Source: SUG2458 sp051872335 (GTDB lineage Bacteria > Bacillota_I > Bacilli_A > RFN20 > CAG-826). Taken from it: DNA of 64,000 nt. Location: the NCBI GenBank assembly GCA_051872335.1, contig JBJEDT010000003.1, forward strand, positions 54,928-118,927, in the 5' to 3' direction. The notes below the pieces were generated by a model that saw only the letters and a list, made by a program, of their open reading frames with translations, ran no database searches and was not told where the DNA came from. Positions 43,882 to 51,413 of this stretch are shown here, piece after piece. The translations under genes were made by a program, and so were the position numbers. The stretch's first letter is position 1; the number at the start of each line of letters is the position of its first letter.

Positions 43882-44358
43882 TTATACAAATTTGACATAA
43901 ACATATTTGCTTGGAAATATTGAATCTACTAAGTCCATAATATTTACTATTTCAGTTTTTGTTTTTGTGCTAGATTTAACAAATACATATATTGAATCAT
44001 CTTTAATTTCTATAAAGCAAGATGGATGTCCATCTCCTAGAATTAGATTACGAATTTCATTTTCTTTGTGTCTTTTTGTTTCTAATTGAGAAATAGTTTC
44101 TAATGCTGCAACTTTTTCTTCTTGAGTATATGTTGATTCACATAATATTTTGTAATTTTCCTCAAATAATAAATCGTAATTATTATCTTGTTCAGCTGAT
44201 AAAGAAGCAAAATATGCATCATCAGTTGTTGTTGTGATTGAAGAAACACTTTTACTATTAGTTGTTGGTACGTTTTCAAATGGTAGCATTACATAATATA
44301 CTGATAATACTAATACTAGTGATAACATAGATAAAAAAGCAACAAGTTGTTTATTCAT
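43882..44358 (-). CDS. SpoIIIAH-like protein
   Basis: 158-residue protein with one N-terminal membrane segment (KQLVAFLSMLSLVLVLSVYY) and a secreted ring-building-type domain with a preceding helical part (YTQEEKVAALETISQLETKR, then DDSIYVFVKSSTKTKTEIVNIM). The start LSMLSLVLVLSVYYVMLP closely resembles SpoIIIAH, the forespore-engulfment channel subunit, whose start is TMLSLVVVLSVYYIT. It follows efp, which in B. subtilis lies just upstream of spoIIIAA-AH; the seven other spoIIIA genes are absent here. A strong GGAGG lies before the ATG. Either a remnant or a protein acting without the full complex. Confidence 0.75.
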   Translation of the reverse strand: MNKQLVAFLSMLSLVLVLSVYYVMLPFENVPTTNSKSVSSITTTTDDAYFASLSAEQDNNYDLLFEENYKILCESTYTQEEKVAALETISQLETKRHKENEIRNLILGDGHPSCFIEIKDDSIYVFVKSSTKTKTEIVNIMDLVDSIFPSKYVYVKFV

Positions 44359-44413
44359 TACTATGCCTCCTAAAAGTATATATGTTTTTGTTTAATAATT
44401 TAGTACCTAAAAA

Positions 44414-44448
44414 TAAAAAATAAGCATATTTGAAATACAAATATGCTT
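44414..44448 (-). terminator. Terminator after efp
   Basis: 11-bp stem AAGCATATTTG / CAAATATGCTT (44422-44432 with 44438-44448) with a T-rich tail on the - strand. It separates efp from the spoIIIAH-like gene. Confidence 0.9.
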
Positions 44449-44457
44449 TTGATTTTA

Positions 44458-45015
44458 TTACTCTCTGCCGTCGTATTCACCAGTATCAGTTCTTACGATG
44501 ATAACAGATCCTTCTGAAATGAATAAAGGTACTTTAACTTTGTATCCAGTTTCAGTTGTACATTCTTTCATTGCTTTATTTACTGTATCACCTTTAACTG
44601 CAGGTTCACATTCTGTAACTTCTAGAGATACTGTAATAGGTAAGTTAACACCTAAAACTTCTTGTCCTAAAAATACGATAGTAACTTCTTCATTTCCTTT
44701 TAAGAAATTCTTTTCCCATTCTAAACGAGATTCAGGAATTTCAACTTGATCAAATGTTTCATTGTCCATAAAAACTAATGAAGTTCCATCACTATAAAGA
44801 TATTGCATTTTTTTCTTATCTAAGTGAGCTAATTCAACTTTATCACCACCGATAAAGGATAATTCCAAAACACCACCAGTTCTTAAGTTTTTAGCTTTGA
44901 CTTTAACTTTCATTTTAGCCATAGCAGTTTTGTTAAGAGCAATATCAAGACATGTAAAGATGTTGCCTTCATATTCGAATGTGTTACCAGGTCTTAATTC
45001 TGTAATGTTAATCAT
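44458..45015 (-). CDS. efp: Elongation factor P
   Basis: Three-domain translation factor that relieves ribosome stalling at proline runs, 185 residues. Domain I: ITELRPGNTFEYEGNIFTCLDI and KNLRTGGVLE; later GVNLPITVSLEVTECEPAVKGD, the family signature region, and IIVRTDTGEYDGRE at the end. The loop that carries the modified residue in other EF-Ps (KPGKGGA in B. subtilis, Lys32) reads LNKTAMAKM here, with Met at position 32 by alignment to RTG. Ribosome site AGGAGA. Confidence 0.95.
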   Translation of the reverse strand: MINITELRPGNTFEYEGNIFTCLDIALNKTAMAKMKVKVKAKNLRTGGVLELSFIGGDKVELAHLDKKKMQYLYSDGTSLVFMDNETFDQVEIPESRLEWEKNFLKGNEEVTIVFLGQEVLGVNLPITVSLEVTECEPAVKGDTVNKAMKECTTETGYKVKVPLFISEGSVIIVRTDTGEYDGRE

Positions 45016-45040
45016 ATATACATCTCCTATTCGTACTTTA

Positions 45041-45448
45041 TTATTTTAGCAAATTGGAAAATAATATGGAATAAAAAAATGTATCAAAAACTATAATATT
45101 GATACAAAATAGTGCTATTTGACTTGTTGGATTAAATAATTCATATGAACTATTAGTGATTTTGAGAATTAAATTAATTATTAAATAAGTAATCATTGCT
45201 GTTAAATAAATCTCTTTTTTTGTTTTAAATAAATAACAAAATTTTTTAGTAATAAGTCCTAATAAGAAAAAAAATATAGTTGAAATTATTAAGAATAGTA
45301 TAAAAGCTGAAAATGAATTAAATTTATTTAAATTAAATAATCTATAAATATCAATTGGAAAAAAGTCTAAATAAAATAAAACTTCAAAAAGTATGAAAAA
45401 TATTAATGTCACATATATAGCTAAAGCTAATAAATAACTTTTCTTCAT
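45041..45448 (-). CDS. Small hydrophobic membrane protein
   Basis: 135-residue protein made mostly of four predicted membrane segments (about residues 6-28, 43-66, 77-98, 108-130) joined by short loops, with a lysine-rich turn KKFCYLFKTKKE. GGTGA precedes the ATG. It follows rpmG on the same strand, beyond that gene's terminator. secE or nusG usually follows rpmG in Firmicutes; this is neither. No family recognised. Confidence 0.55.
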   Translation of the reverse strand: MKKSYLLALAIYVTLIFFILFEVLFYLDFFPIDIYRLFNLNKFNSFSAFILFLIISTIFFFLLGLITKKFCYLFKTKKEIYLTAMITYLIINLILKITNSSYELFNPTSQIALFCINIIVFDTFFYSILFSNLLK

Positions 45449-45478
45449 TAAATCACCAATTTTATTATGGCTTTTTTC

Positions 45479-45504
45479 AAAAAAAAAATAAGGTAACCCT
45501 TATT
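45479..45504 (-). terminator. Terminator overlapping the rpmG stop
   Basis: Stem AATAAGG / CCTTATT (45487-45493 with 45498-45504) with a 4-base loop and a long T run on the - strand. The rpmG stop codon lies within the upstream arm. Confidence 0.85.
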
Positions 45505-45649
45505 TCTTTTCTTTGTGTACAGTTTTTTTATTGCACTTTTTGCAGTACTTTTTAATTTCCATTCTATCTGGATGATTACGTTTGTTTTTTGTACCAATGT
45601 AATTTTCATTTCCACATTCTGTGCAACGGAATATAATATCATCACGCAT
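45500..45649 (-). CDS. rpmG: 50S ribosomal protein L33
   Basis: 49-residue protein read by me from the - strand: begins MRDDIIFRCTECGNENYIGT and continues with KNKRNHPDRMEIKKYC and KKCNKKTVHKEKK. Two CxxC pairs (CTEC and CKKC) mark the zinc-binding form of L33. GGAGG stands 10 bases before the ATG. A longer open frame on the same strand (45448-45693) overlaps it in another reading frame and is not a gene. Confidence 0.96.
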   Translation of the reverse strand: MRDDIIFRCTECGNENYIGTKNKRNHPDRMEIKKYCKKCNKKTVHKEKK

Positions 45650-45757
45650 AACCTTGACACCTCCGAAATGTTTACGCGTAAATATATTAACATACGAAAG
45701 AATTTATTGCTATAATTTTTTAAAATTTAATATATTTCTCGCAAAAATTATTGAACA

Positions 45758-45766
45758 TGTTATAAT
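45758..45766 (+). promoter_or_regulatory. Extended -10 promoter of the HAD gene
   Basis: TGTTATAAT is a perfect extended -10 (TGn plus TATAAT), 24 bases ahead of ATG 45790. No good -35 is seen, as is usual with extended -10 sites. ACGGAGG then serves as ribosome site. Confidence 0.6.
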
Positions 45767-45789
45767 TTTTCAAACGGAGGTCATCACAT

Positions 45790-46509
45790 ATGATTAAAAA
45801 AATCTTTTTTGATTTAGATGGTACATTATTAAATATGAATCTAGATTTATTTATAAAATTATACATATCAGGAATTGCTAAATTTTTAGCAAATAAAAAG
45901 GTGGATAACGCCGAACAAATTTCAATGGCAATTCTTAATTCATCACTTAAAATGGTAGAAAACGATGGGACTAGAACTAACGAAGAATTGTTTTGGGATG
46001 TATTTGAAAAATCTACAGGAATAAAAAAGGACAATATAGAGCCTATCATGGTCGAGTTTTATGAAAAATACTTTATAGAAGTTTCGCCTTCTATTTCTGA
46101 AAATTCAAATATGGTAAAAGCAATTAATACTTTATATAAGAAAGGATATAAATTATACTTAACTACTAATCCATTATTCCCTCTTGTTGCTACTCTTGCA
46201 CGCATGTCGTGGGCTAATGTTGATAGTAACAAATTTGAATTTATTACTTGTTTTACAGATTGTCATTATTCAAAACCAAACCCTTTATTTTTCGAAGAGA
46301 TAGTAAAGAGATTTAATATTAATAAAGACGAAGTTCTTGTCGTTGGTAATGATGCTAAAGAAGATTTATGTTGTAAAAAAGTTGAACTTTTAAATACATA
46401 CTTAATCACTGATAATTTATTACATGCAGAAGAAAAAGAGGAAGCAAAGTATCTTTCTTCCTCAAAAGAATTTTTAGAATTTGTTCTTAAATTACCTGAT
46501 ATTAATTAA
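45790..46509 (+). CDS. HAD-family hydrolase
   Basis: 239-residue haloacid dehalogenase-like phosphatase. Motif I FFDLDGTLLNMN, motif II LYLTTNPLFP, motif III SKPNPLFFEEIV, motif IV VVGNDAKEDLCCK. A helical cap of about 80 residues follows motif I. It stands alone, divergent from rpmG and convergent with the YsxE-like gene, without a visible terminator between. Substrate unknown. Confidence 0.85.
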   Translation: MIKKIFFDLDGTLLNMNLDLFIKLYISGIAKFLANKKVDNAEQISMAILNSSLKMVENDGTRTNEELFWDVFEKSTGIKKDNIEPIMVEFYEKYFIEVSPSISENSNMVKAINTLYKKGYKLYLTTNPLFPLVATLARMSWANVDSNKFEFITCFTDCHYSKPNPLFFEEIVKRFNINKDEVLVVGNDAKEDLCCKKVELLNTYLITDNLLHAEEKEEAKYLSSSKEFLEFVLKLPDIN

Positions 46510-46521
46510 TCTATTAGTTAA

Positions 46522-47442
46522 TTATTCGTTATTAAGACTATTTAAATAAGTAGCTAAATTTTCAATGGAATGCAGCCTTGATAATAGTTTATATTGATAA
46601 TCTATATCATCTTTTATATTAATATTTGTTTTATATTCAGGTATAAAAAGAAAAGCTAAGAGCCAATCAATTTCATATTGTTCAAGAGGATGTATTCCAA
46701 TATATTCCTTGAACAATTTTTTAATATCAATTCGAGAAATATATGCTTCATTAAATATACTTATTAAATCATATATACATGGTGCAATAACCATTTTATC
46801 TAATGATATGATTTTTTGATATTTAACATTTATATGTTCATAATCGAAATTTTGATAAGTTAAAGAAAGATTTATTGATTCTTTTTTATTCCATACTTCA
46901 TCTAAAGATTCAATTCGTCTAGCTGATTCTTTTAATGCGTTCATTAAAAGATTATAATTCATTAAAAAATACCAATCAGATGGTGAAAAGAAATCTTGTC
47001 TTTCTACTCTTTCAATTCTAGCTTGTAATTCATTTTTATACTTATATATATTTTTTTCTAAATAGTTAAGAGATTCATCAAAAAATCCATCACTTACATT
47101 TACTCCATAATCTGATAATTTGTGTAATGAAGCTATAGATTTAACATAAAAATGTAGCCTAATATCTTTATTTATTTGTGACTCATCTTTAATATAAGGT
47201 GTAACTGTAAAAAATAATTCTTTATATTTTTCAATAAATCTATTATTAACTGATTTTATAGGTATAAGAAATATTTGATCATTTAGCATATATAATCTTG
47301 AAAAGATATTTTCTTGTCTTGCATCATCAACATATTTCAATATATATTCACCATTATTAGAGACAATTTTATAAGTCTTATTCGTATATTTAATAAATGT
47401 TTCAATTTCAAGATTATATAATTTTTCTAAATATTCGATCAT
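46522..47442 (-). CDS. YsxE/CotS-like spore-coat kinase homologue
   Basis: 306-residue protein with the outline of the aminoglycoside phosphotransferase/CotS fold: a Lys-bearing strand (GEYILKYVDD), TVTPYI at the hinge, and the C-lobe segments SLTYQNFDYEHINV and IISLDKMVIAPCIYDLISIF. In active members these read HGDxxxxNI and IDxDxxxxGxxxYDL; here the catalytic His-Gly-Asp is YQN and the metal Asp is changed, so it is probably inactive as a kinase. Its ATG overlaps the stop of the SpoVID-like gene (ATGA). In B. subtilis spoVID is likewise followed by ysxE. The name is from this synteny plus fold pattern. Confidence 0.65.
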   Translation of the reverse strand: MIEYLEKLYNLEIETFIKYTNKTYKIVSNNGEYILKYVDDARQENIFSRLYMLNDQIFLIPIKSVNNRFIEKYKELFFTVTPYIKDESQINKDIRLHFYVKSIASLHKLSDYGVNVSDGFFDESLNYLEKNIYKYKNELQARIERVERQDFFSPSDWYFLMNYNLLMNALKESARRIESLDEVWNKKESINLSLTYQNFDYEHINVKYQKIISLDKMVIAPCIYDLISIFNEAYISRIDIKKLFKEYIGIHPLEQYEIDWLLAFLFIPEYKTNINIKDDIDYQYKLLSRLHSIENLATYLNSLNNE

Positions 47443-48389
47443 TTTGGAATTCTAACAAGCATACCTTCTCTTAGTTCCATATTATTGTTTAATGACATTA
47501 GTTTTTGTTCATTACAATTATATTTTAAAGCAATAGATGAATATGTATCACCTTCACGAACTCTATAAAATGTTGCAAAAATTGAATATCCTTCTTCTAC
47601 TAACATATTGTCTTTGTTAGGTTCTTTAACTACATTAATCATTGATTCTTCACGTGTCATTTCTATATTATTATCTATTTTTTCTAAAGGCTCATCTATT
47701 ACTTCTTCAAGTATAATTGGTTCAATTGTTTCTTCTTCCATAATATTAATACTTTCAACTGTTTCATTTTGATCATTATCATTCAATTCATTTTTATTTT
47801 CACAACTGCACTTTCTATTATCTATTTTTGAATCTTCAGTGGATTCATTGTTTTCTTGATTAATTCTTGTTTGACTTTCTTCTATTTCTACGCTTTCATT
47901 TTTCTTAGATTCATCATCTGAAATTGTTGAAATCACTTCAACATCTTTACGACTAAATAATTCTTCAAGTTCACTAATTTCATCACTTGAAAGTTCTCCT
48001 CTTAAAGGCTCAATTTTCTTATTTACCATGTCATTGGTTAAATTTTCTTCTGTATCCATTTGGCTTTCTCCCCCTTCATCTAAAACACAAGAAATATGTA
48101 ATATAAGATAATTATCATCATAATCGTAAGAATAATTATCAATTCTTAACTGCCTTGTTGTGCTTCGAAATTCATTGTTTTTAAGTAAAATGTCAATTTC
48201 TAATTCATCATTTAAGGATCTTGTTGAATTATCTTTTAATTCACAATCCATATCAATAAGAATTTTGCCTTGAATTCTGAAATTTTCATCTAAATTTAAA
48301 TAATTTAGCTTATTATTAAACTTAAGATTTTTGACTTTATTTATTGGGAATGATAAAGGTACTTTTTTATCAAAATTATAGTGTGGAAT
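47439..48389 (-). CDS. SpoVID-like protein with C-terminal LysM; apparent ATT start
   Basis: Likely spore-coat morphogenesis protein. The last 50 residues form a LysM domain (FYRVREGDTYSSIALKYN ... REGMLVRIP), and the N-terminal part is beta-rich (LDENFRIQGKILIDMDCEL, then TTRQLRIDNYSYDYDDNYLI), like the SpoVID N-terminal domain; a long acidic, low-complexity linker joins them. The first ATG in frame is at 48251 but has no ribosome site. The frame stays open for 46 more codons to an ATT at 48387-48389, 7 bases after AGGAGG (48397-48402), and this extension continues the strand pattern. I therefore place the start at ATT, with ATG 48251 as alternative. It sits between engB and ysxE; in B. subtilis the hem operon lies between engB and spoVID. 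Confidence 0.6.
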   Translation of the reverse strand: MPHYNFDKKVPLSFPINKVKNLKFNNKLNYLNLDENFRIQGKILIDMDCELKDNSTRSLNDELEIDILLKNNEFRSTTRQLRIDNYSYDYDDNYLILHISCVLDEGGESQMDTEENLTNDMVNKKIEPLRGELSSDEISELEELFSRKDVEVISTISDDESKKNESVEIEESQTRINQENNESTEDSKIDNRKCSCENKNELNDNDQNETVESINIMEEETIEPIILEEVIDEPLEKIDNNIEMTREESMINVVKEPNKDNMLVEEGYSIFATFYRVREGDTYSSIALKYNCNEQKLMSLNNNMELREGMLVRIPK

Positions 48390-48422
48390 AAAAAAACCTC
48401 CTATAAAAGTATATAGAAGGTT
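48389..48422 (-). terminator. Terminator after engB, containing the next gene's ribosome site
   Basis: 11-bp stem AACCTTCTATA / TATAGGAGGTT (48412-48422 with 48395-48405, one G-T pair), 6-base loop, then seven T on the - strand. The AGGAGG used by the SpoVID-like gene is the 3' arm. Confidence 0.82.
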
Positions 48423-48437
48423 TTAAAATATTATTCT

Positions 48438-49025
48438 TTATTTAATAAAATTTGCAATCGATTTTTTTAGTTCAATTAAAGACGCTTGGTTTTTAATGCT
48501 TGTTAATAAAGTATTTGATTTATCTTTAATACCAAATGCGTCAGTTAAATTCTTTTGAATTTTTGCTTTTTCTGACTGATTTAATTTATCACATTTTGTC
48601 ATGACAATGATAAATGGAATTTTATTATCAGTTAGGAATCGATAAAAATCAACATCATCTTCATTAGGAATTCTACGCGAATCTAATAAATAGACAACTA
48701 CTGCTAAATTGTTATTAGAAGAAAAATAATCTTCCATCATTTCACCAAATAATAATGTATGACTTTGTCCAGCGGCATTATAACCATATCCAGGAGCATC
48801 AACAAGATAACATTGATTATTTACATTAAAATAATTTAGTAATCTAGTATGACCTGGTTTAGAAGAAGTAAAAGCTAAGGATTTATTTTCACATAATGCG
48901 TTAATTAAGGAACTTTTACCAACATTAGATTTACCAATAAAGATGATTTCTGGCATTGGCTCTAAGTTAGCTTGAGTTCTATTAGGGCAAGATTTAATGA
49001 ATTTAGTTTTACGAAATTCAATCAT
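48438..49025 (-). CDS. engB: Ribosome-assembly GTPase EngB/YsxC
   Basis: 195-residue GTPase needed for 50S assembly. G1 IFIGKSNVGKSSLINAL, G2 around SSKPGHTRLLNYF, G3 LVDAPGYGYN, G4 VMTKCDKL and G5 TSIKN. It starts 2 bases after lon stops, keeping the lon-ysxC order of B. subtilis. Confidence 0.96.
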   Translation of the reverse strand: MIEFRKTKFIKSCPNRTQANLEPMPEIIFIGKSNVGKSSLINALCENKSLAFTSSKPGHTRLLNYFNVNNQCYLVDAPGYGYNAAGQSHTLLFGEMMEDYFSSNNNLAVVVYLLDSRRIPNEDDVDFYRFLTDNKIPFIIVMTKCDKLNQSEKAKIQKNLTDAFGIKDKSNTLLTSIKNQASLIELKKSIANFIK

Positions 49026-49027
49026 TT

Positions 49028-51355
49028 TTAGTCTCTAAGAGCAATTTTAACTGCATCATCAACGAATGTCATAAATTGAATATCTAAATTTTCTTTTACT
49101 TCTTTTGGTAAATCTTCAACATTTTTACGATTTTCTTCAGGAATAATAACTGTTTTAATTCCACTACGAGTAGCAGCTAAAGTTTTTTCTCTTAAGCCAC
49201 CAATAGCTAATGCTTTTCCTCTTAATGTAACTTCACCAGTCATTGCGACATTTGCATTTACTTTTCTTCCTGATAAAGAAGAAATAATAGCTAAAGTAAT
49301 TGCAACACCTGCAGAAGGACCATCTTTAGGAACTGCTCCTTCAGGGAAGTGAATATGGACGTCATTTTCCATAAATAGTTTTGAATCAATTTTATATTTA
49401 TCAGCGTTAGCTTTTACATAGTCAAAAGCAATGGATGAAGATTCTTTCATAACATCACCAAGACTACCAGTTAAAACTAATCCACCTTTTCCTTTGAAAT
49501 GTGTTACTTCAATTGGTAAAATATCACCACCAAATTGAGTATAAGCTAAACCAGTAACTACACCAATTTGATCTTCTTTCTCTTTAACTGAATCATCAAA
49601 TTTTTCCATACCTAGATATTCACGTGCTTTAGCAGTGTCGACTTTAATTTTTTTGATTTCGCTATCTTTTAATAGTTCAACAACTGCCTTACGTACACAT
49701 GAACCAATTTTACGTTCTAATTCACGAACACCAGCTTCTCGTGTATATCTTTGTATAATGAATAAAATAGCATCTTTAGTAAATGAAATTTGGTTCTTTT
49801 TTAAACCGTTTATTTCGACTTGTTTTGGTACTAAATGCTCTACAGCAATATGATATTTTTCAATTTCAGTGTAACTATTGACTTCAATTAATTCTAATCT
49901 ATCACGTAATGGTCCAGGAACATTTTCAATTTGATTAGCAGTAGCGATAAATAATACATTACTTAAATCATAAGGTTCCTCTAAGAAATTATCATTAAAG
50001 GCATAATTTTGTTCAGGGTCAAGAACTTCTAATAATGCACTTGCAGGATCTCCTTTATATGAAGAACTTAATTTATCTACTTCATCTAGTAAAAATACAG
50101 GGTTTGTAACTCCACTTTTACGCATTCCAGAAATAATTCTTCCTGGCATAGATCCAACATATGTACGACGATGGCCTCTTATTTCGCTTTCATCAGATAT
50201 ACCACCTAATGATACTTTAAAATATTTACGTCCTAAAGCACGAGCAATGGATCTACCTAATGAAGTCTTACCACAACCTGGTGGACCGTAAAAACATAAA
50301 ATAGGAGCTTTTAATGAATTTGTCATTTTCTTAACAGCTAAATATTCTACAATACGTTTTTTTGGTTCTTCAAGACCATAGTGATCTTCATCAAGAATCT
50401 TTTGAACGTTATTTAAATCATCGTTATCTTCAGTTTTATTAAACCATGGGGTTTCTAGAAGCCATTCGACATAGTTTAAGATTAATGATGCTTCTAAAGA
50501 TGCAGCAGGCATCATTTCAAAACGCTTTAATTCTGATTTTACTTTTGCTTTAATAAAATCTGGGTAAGGTTGAGACTCAACTCTTTTACGAATGTTATCA
50601 ACAGATTTTTCATCATTAGGGTCTTCACCTAATTCTGTTTTAATAGCACGCATTTTTTCGCGTAAATAATATTCTTTTTGATTTTTTTCAGCATTATTAC
50701 GAACTTCGTTATCGAGTTTTTTCTCAATAGCTTCCATTTGAACTGTTTCTTCTAAAAATGTTAATACTTTTTTTAGACGTTCATTAATGTTTAATTCTTC
50801 AAGTAATAATTGCTTTCTTTCATATGGAATTGGTAAATAAGTTGATAAAGCATTTGCTAGTTCAGGTGATGAAATGCCTTTTGCAAGTGTATTAATAAAA
50901 GATTTTGGAAAATAAGAAGTTAAATCAGGAGCTTTTTCAATTTTCTGAATAATTTTTCTAACAATTGCTTGCTCTTCTAATTTTTCTCCTAAAACTTCAA
51001 CTAGTGGTTCACCTTCACATACATAATAACTGTCATCTTTTTTATAGATATTTACAATTTTAAAAATTGACATTGGTTCAATTCTTATTCTAATGAAACC
51101 TTTTTGTTCATTTACATTACGAATACGACATAATGTACCAATTTTATAGATATCATTATTTACATCAGGATCATCAATTTCAGGGCTTCTTTGTGAAACT
51201 AGATAAATAAGTCCATCATGATTTTCTCTAGAAGCTTCAATAGCTGCAACAGACATTGGTCTAGCTGCATCCACGGTGCTTAGATGACCAGGAAATAAAA
51301 CGACACCACGTGTAATTAATACAGGAAAAATATCTTTTGGCATGTTCTCACTCAT
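49028..51355 (-). CDS. lon: ATP-dependent protease Lon
   Basis: 775-residue AAA+ protease for abnormal and regulatory proteins. N-terminal substrate domain (FPVLITRGVVLFPGH), coiled middle, AAA+ domain with LCFYGPPGCGKTSLGRSIA and FLLDEVDKLSS, and the C-terminal protease with the Ser in PKDGPSAGVAITLAI and the Lys in LRGKALAIGGLREKTLAA. ATG 51355 is chosen because GGAGG is 9 bases upstream; a TTG at 51361 is too near. Order tig-lon-engB is kept, but clpX, normally between tig and lon, is missing. Confidence 0.97.
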   Translation of the reverse strand: MSENMPKDIFPVLITRGVVLFPGHLSTVDAARPMSVAAIEASRENHDGLIYLVSQRSPEIDDPDVNNDIYKIGTLCRIRNVNEQKGFIRIRIEPMSIFKIVNIYKKDDSYYVCEGEPLVEVLGEKLEEQAIVRKIIQKIEKAPDLTSYFPKSFINTLAKGISSPELANALSTYLPIPYERKQLLLEELNINERLKKVLTFLEETVQMEAIEKKLDNEVRNNAEKNQKEYYLREKMRAIKTELGEDPNDEKSVDNIRKRVESQPYPDFIKAKVKSELKRFEMMPAASLEASLILNYVEWLLETPWFNKTEDNDDLNNVQKILDEDHYGLEEPKKRIVEYLAVKKMTNSLKAPILCFYGPPGCGKTSLGRSIARALGRKYFKVSLGGISDESEIRGHRRTYVGSMPGRIISGMRKSGVTNPVFLLDEVDKLSSSYKGDPASALLEVLDPEQNYAFNDNFLEEPYDLSNVLFIATANQIENVPGPLRDRLELIEVNSYTEIEKYHIAVEHLVPKQVEINGLKKNQISFTKDAILFIIQRYTREAGVRELERKIGSCVRKAVVELLKDSEIKKIKVDTAKAREYLGMEKFDDSVKEKEDQIGVVTGLAYTQFGGDILPIEVTHFKGKGGLVLTGSLGDVMKESSSIAFDYVKANADKYKIDSKLFMENDVHIHFPEGAVPKDGPSAGVAITLAIISSLSGRKVNANVAMTGEVTLRGKALAIGGLREKTLAATRSGIKTVIIPEENRKNVEDLPKEVKENLDIQFMTFVDDAVKIALRD

Positions 51356-51387
51356 TTTCAATTACCTCCTTTTTTAATATATAATGT

Positions 51388-51412
51388 AGAAAAAATGGCT
51401 TACGCCATTTTT
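51388..51412 (-). terminator. Terminator after tig
   Basis: 9-bp stem AAAAATGGC / GCCATTTTT (51404-51412 with 51391-51399), 4-base loop, T run on the - strand. It lies just before the lon ribosome site. Confidence 0.9.
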
Positions 51413-51413
51413 A

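Noticed and set aside
45448..45693. 81-residue open frame on the - strand
   Set aside because: It overlaps rpmG in another frame; the 49-residue frame with two CxxC pairs and a good ribosome site is the real gene.
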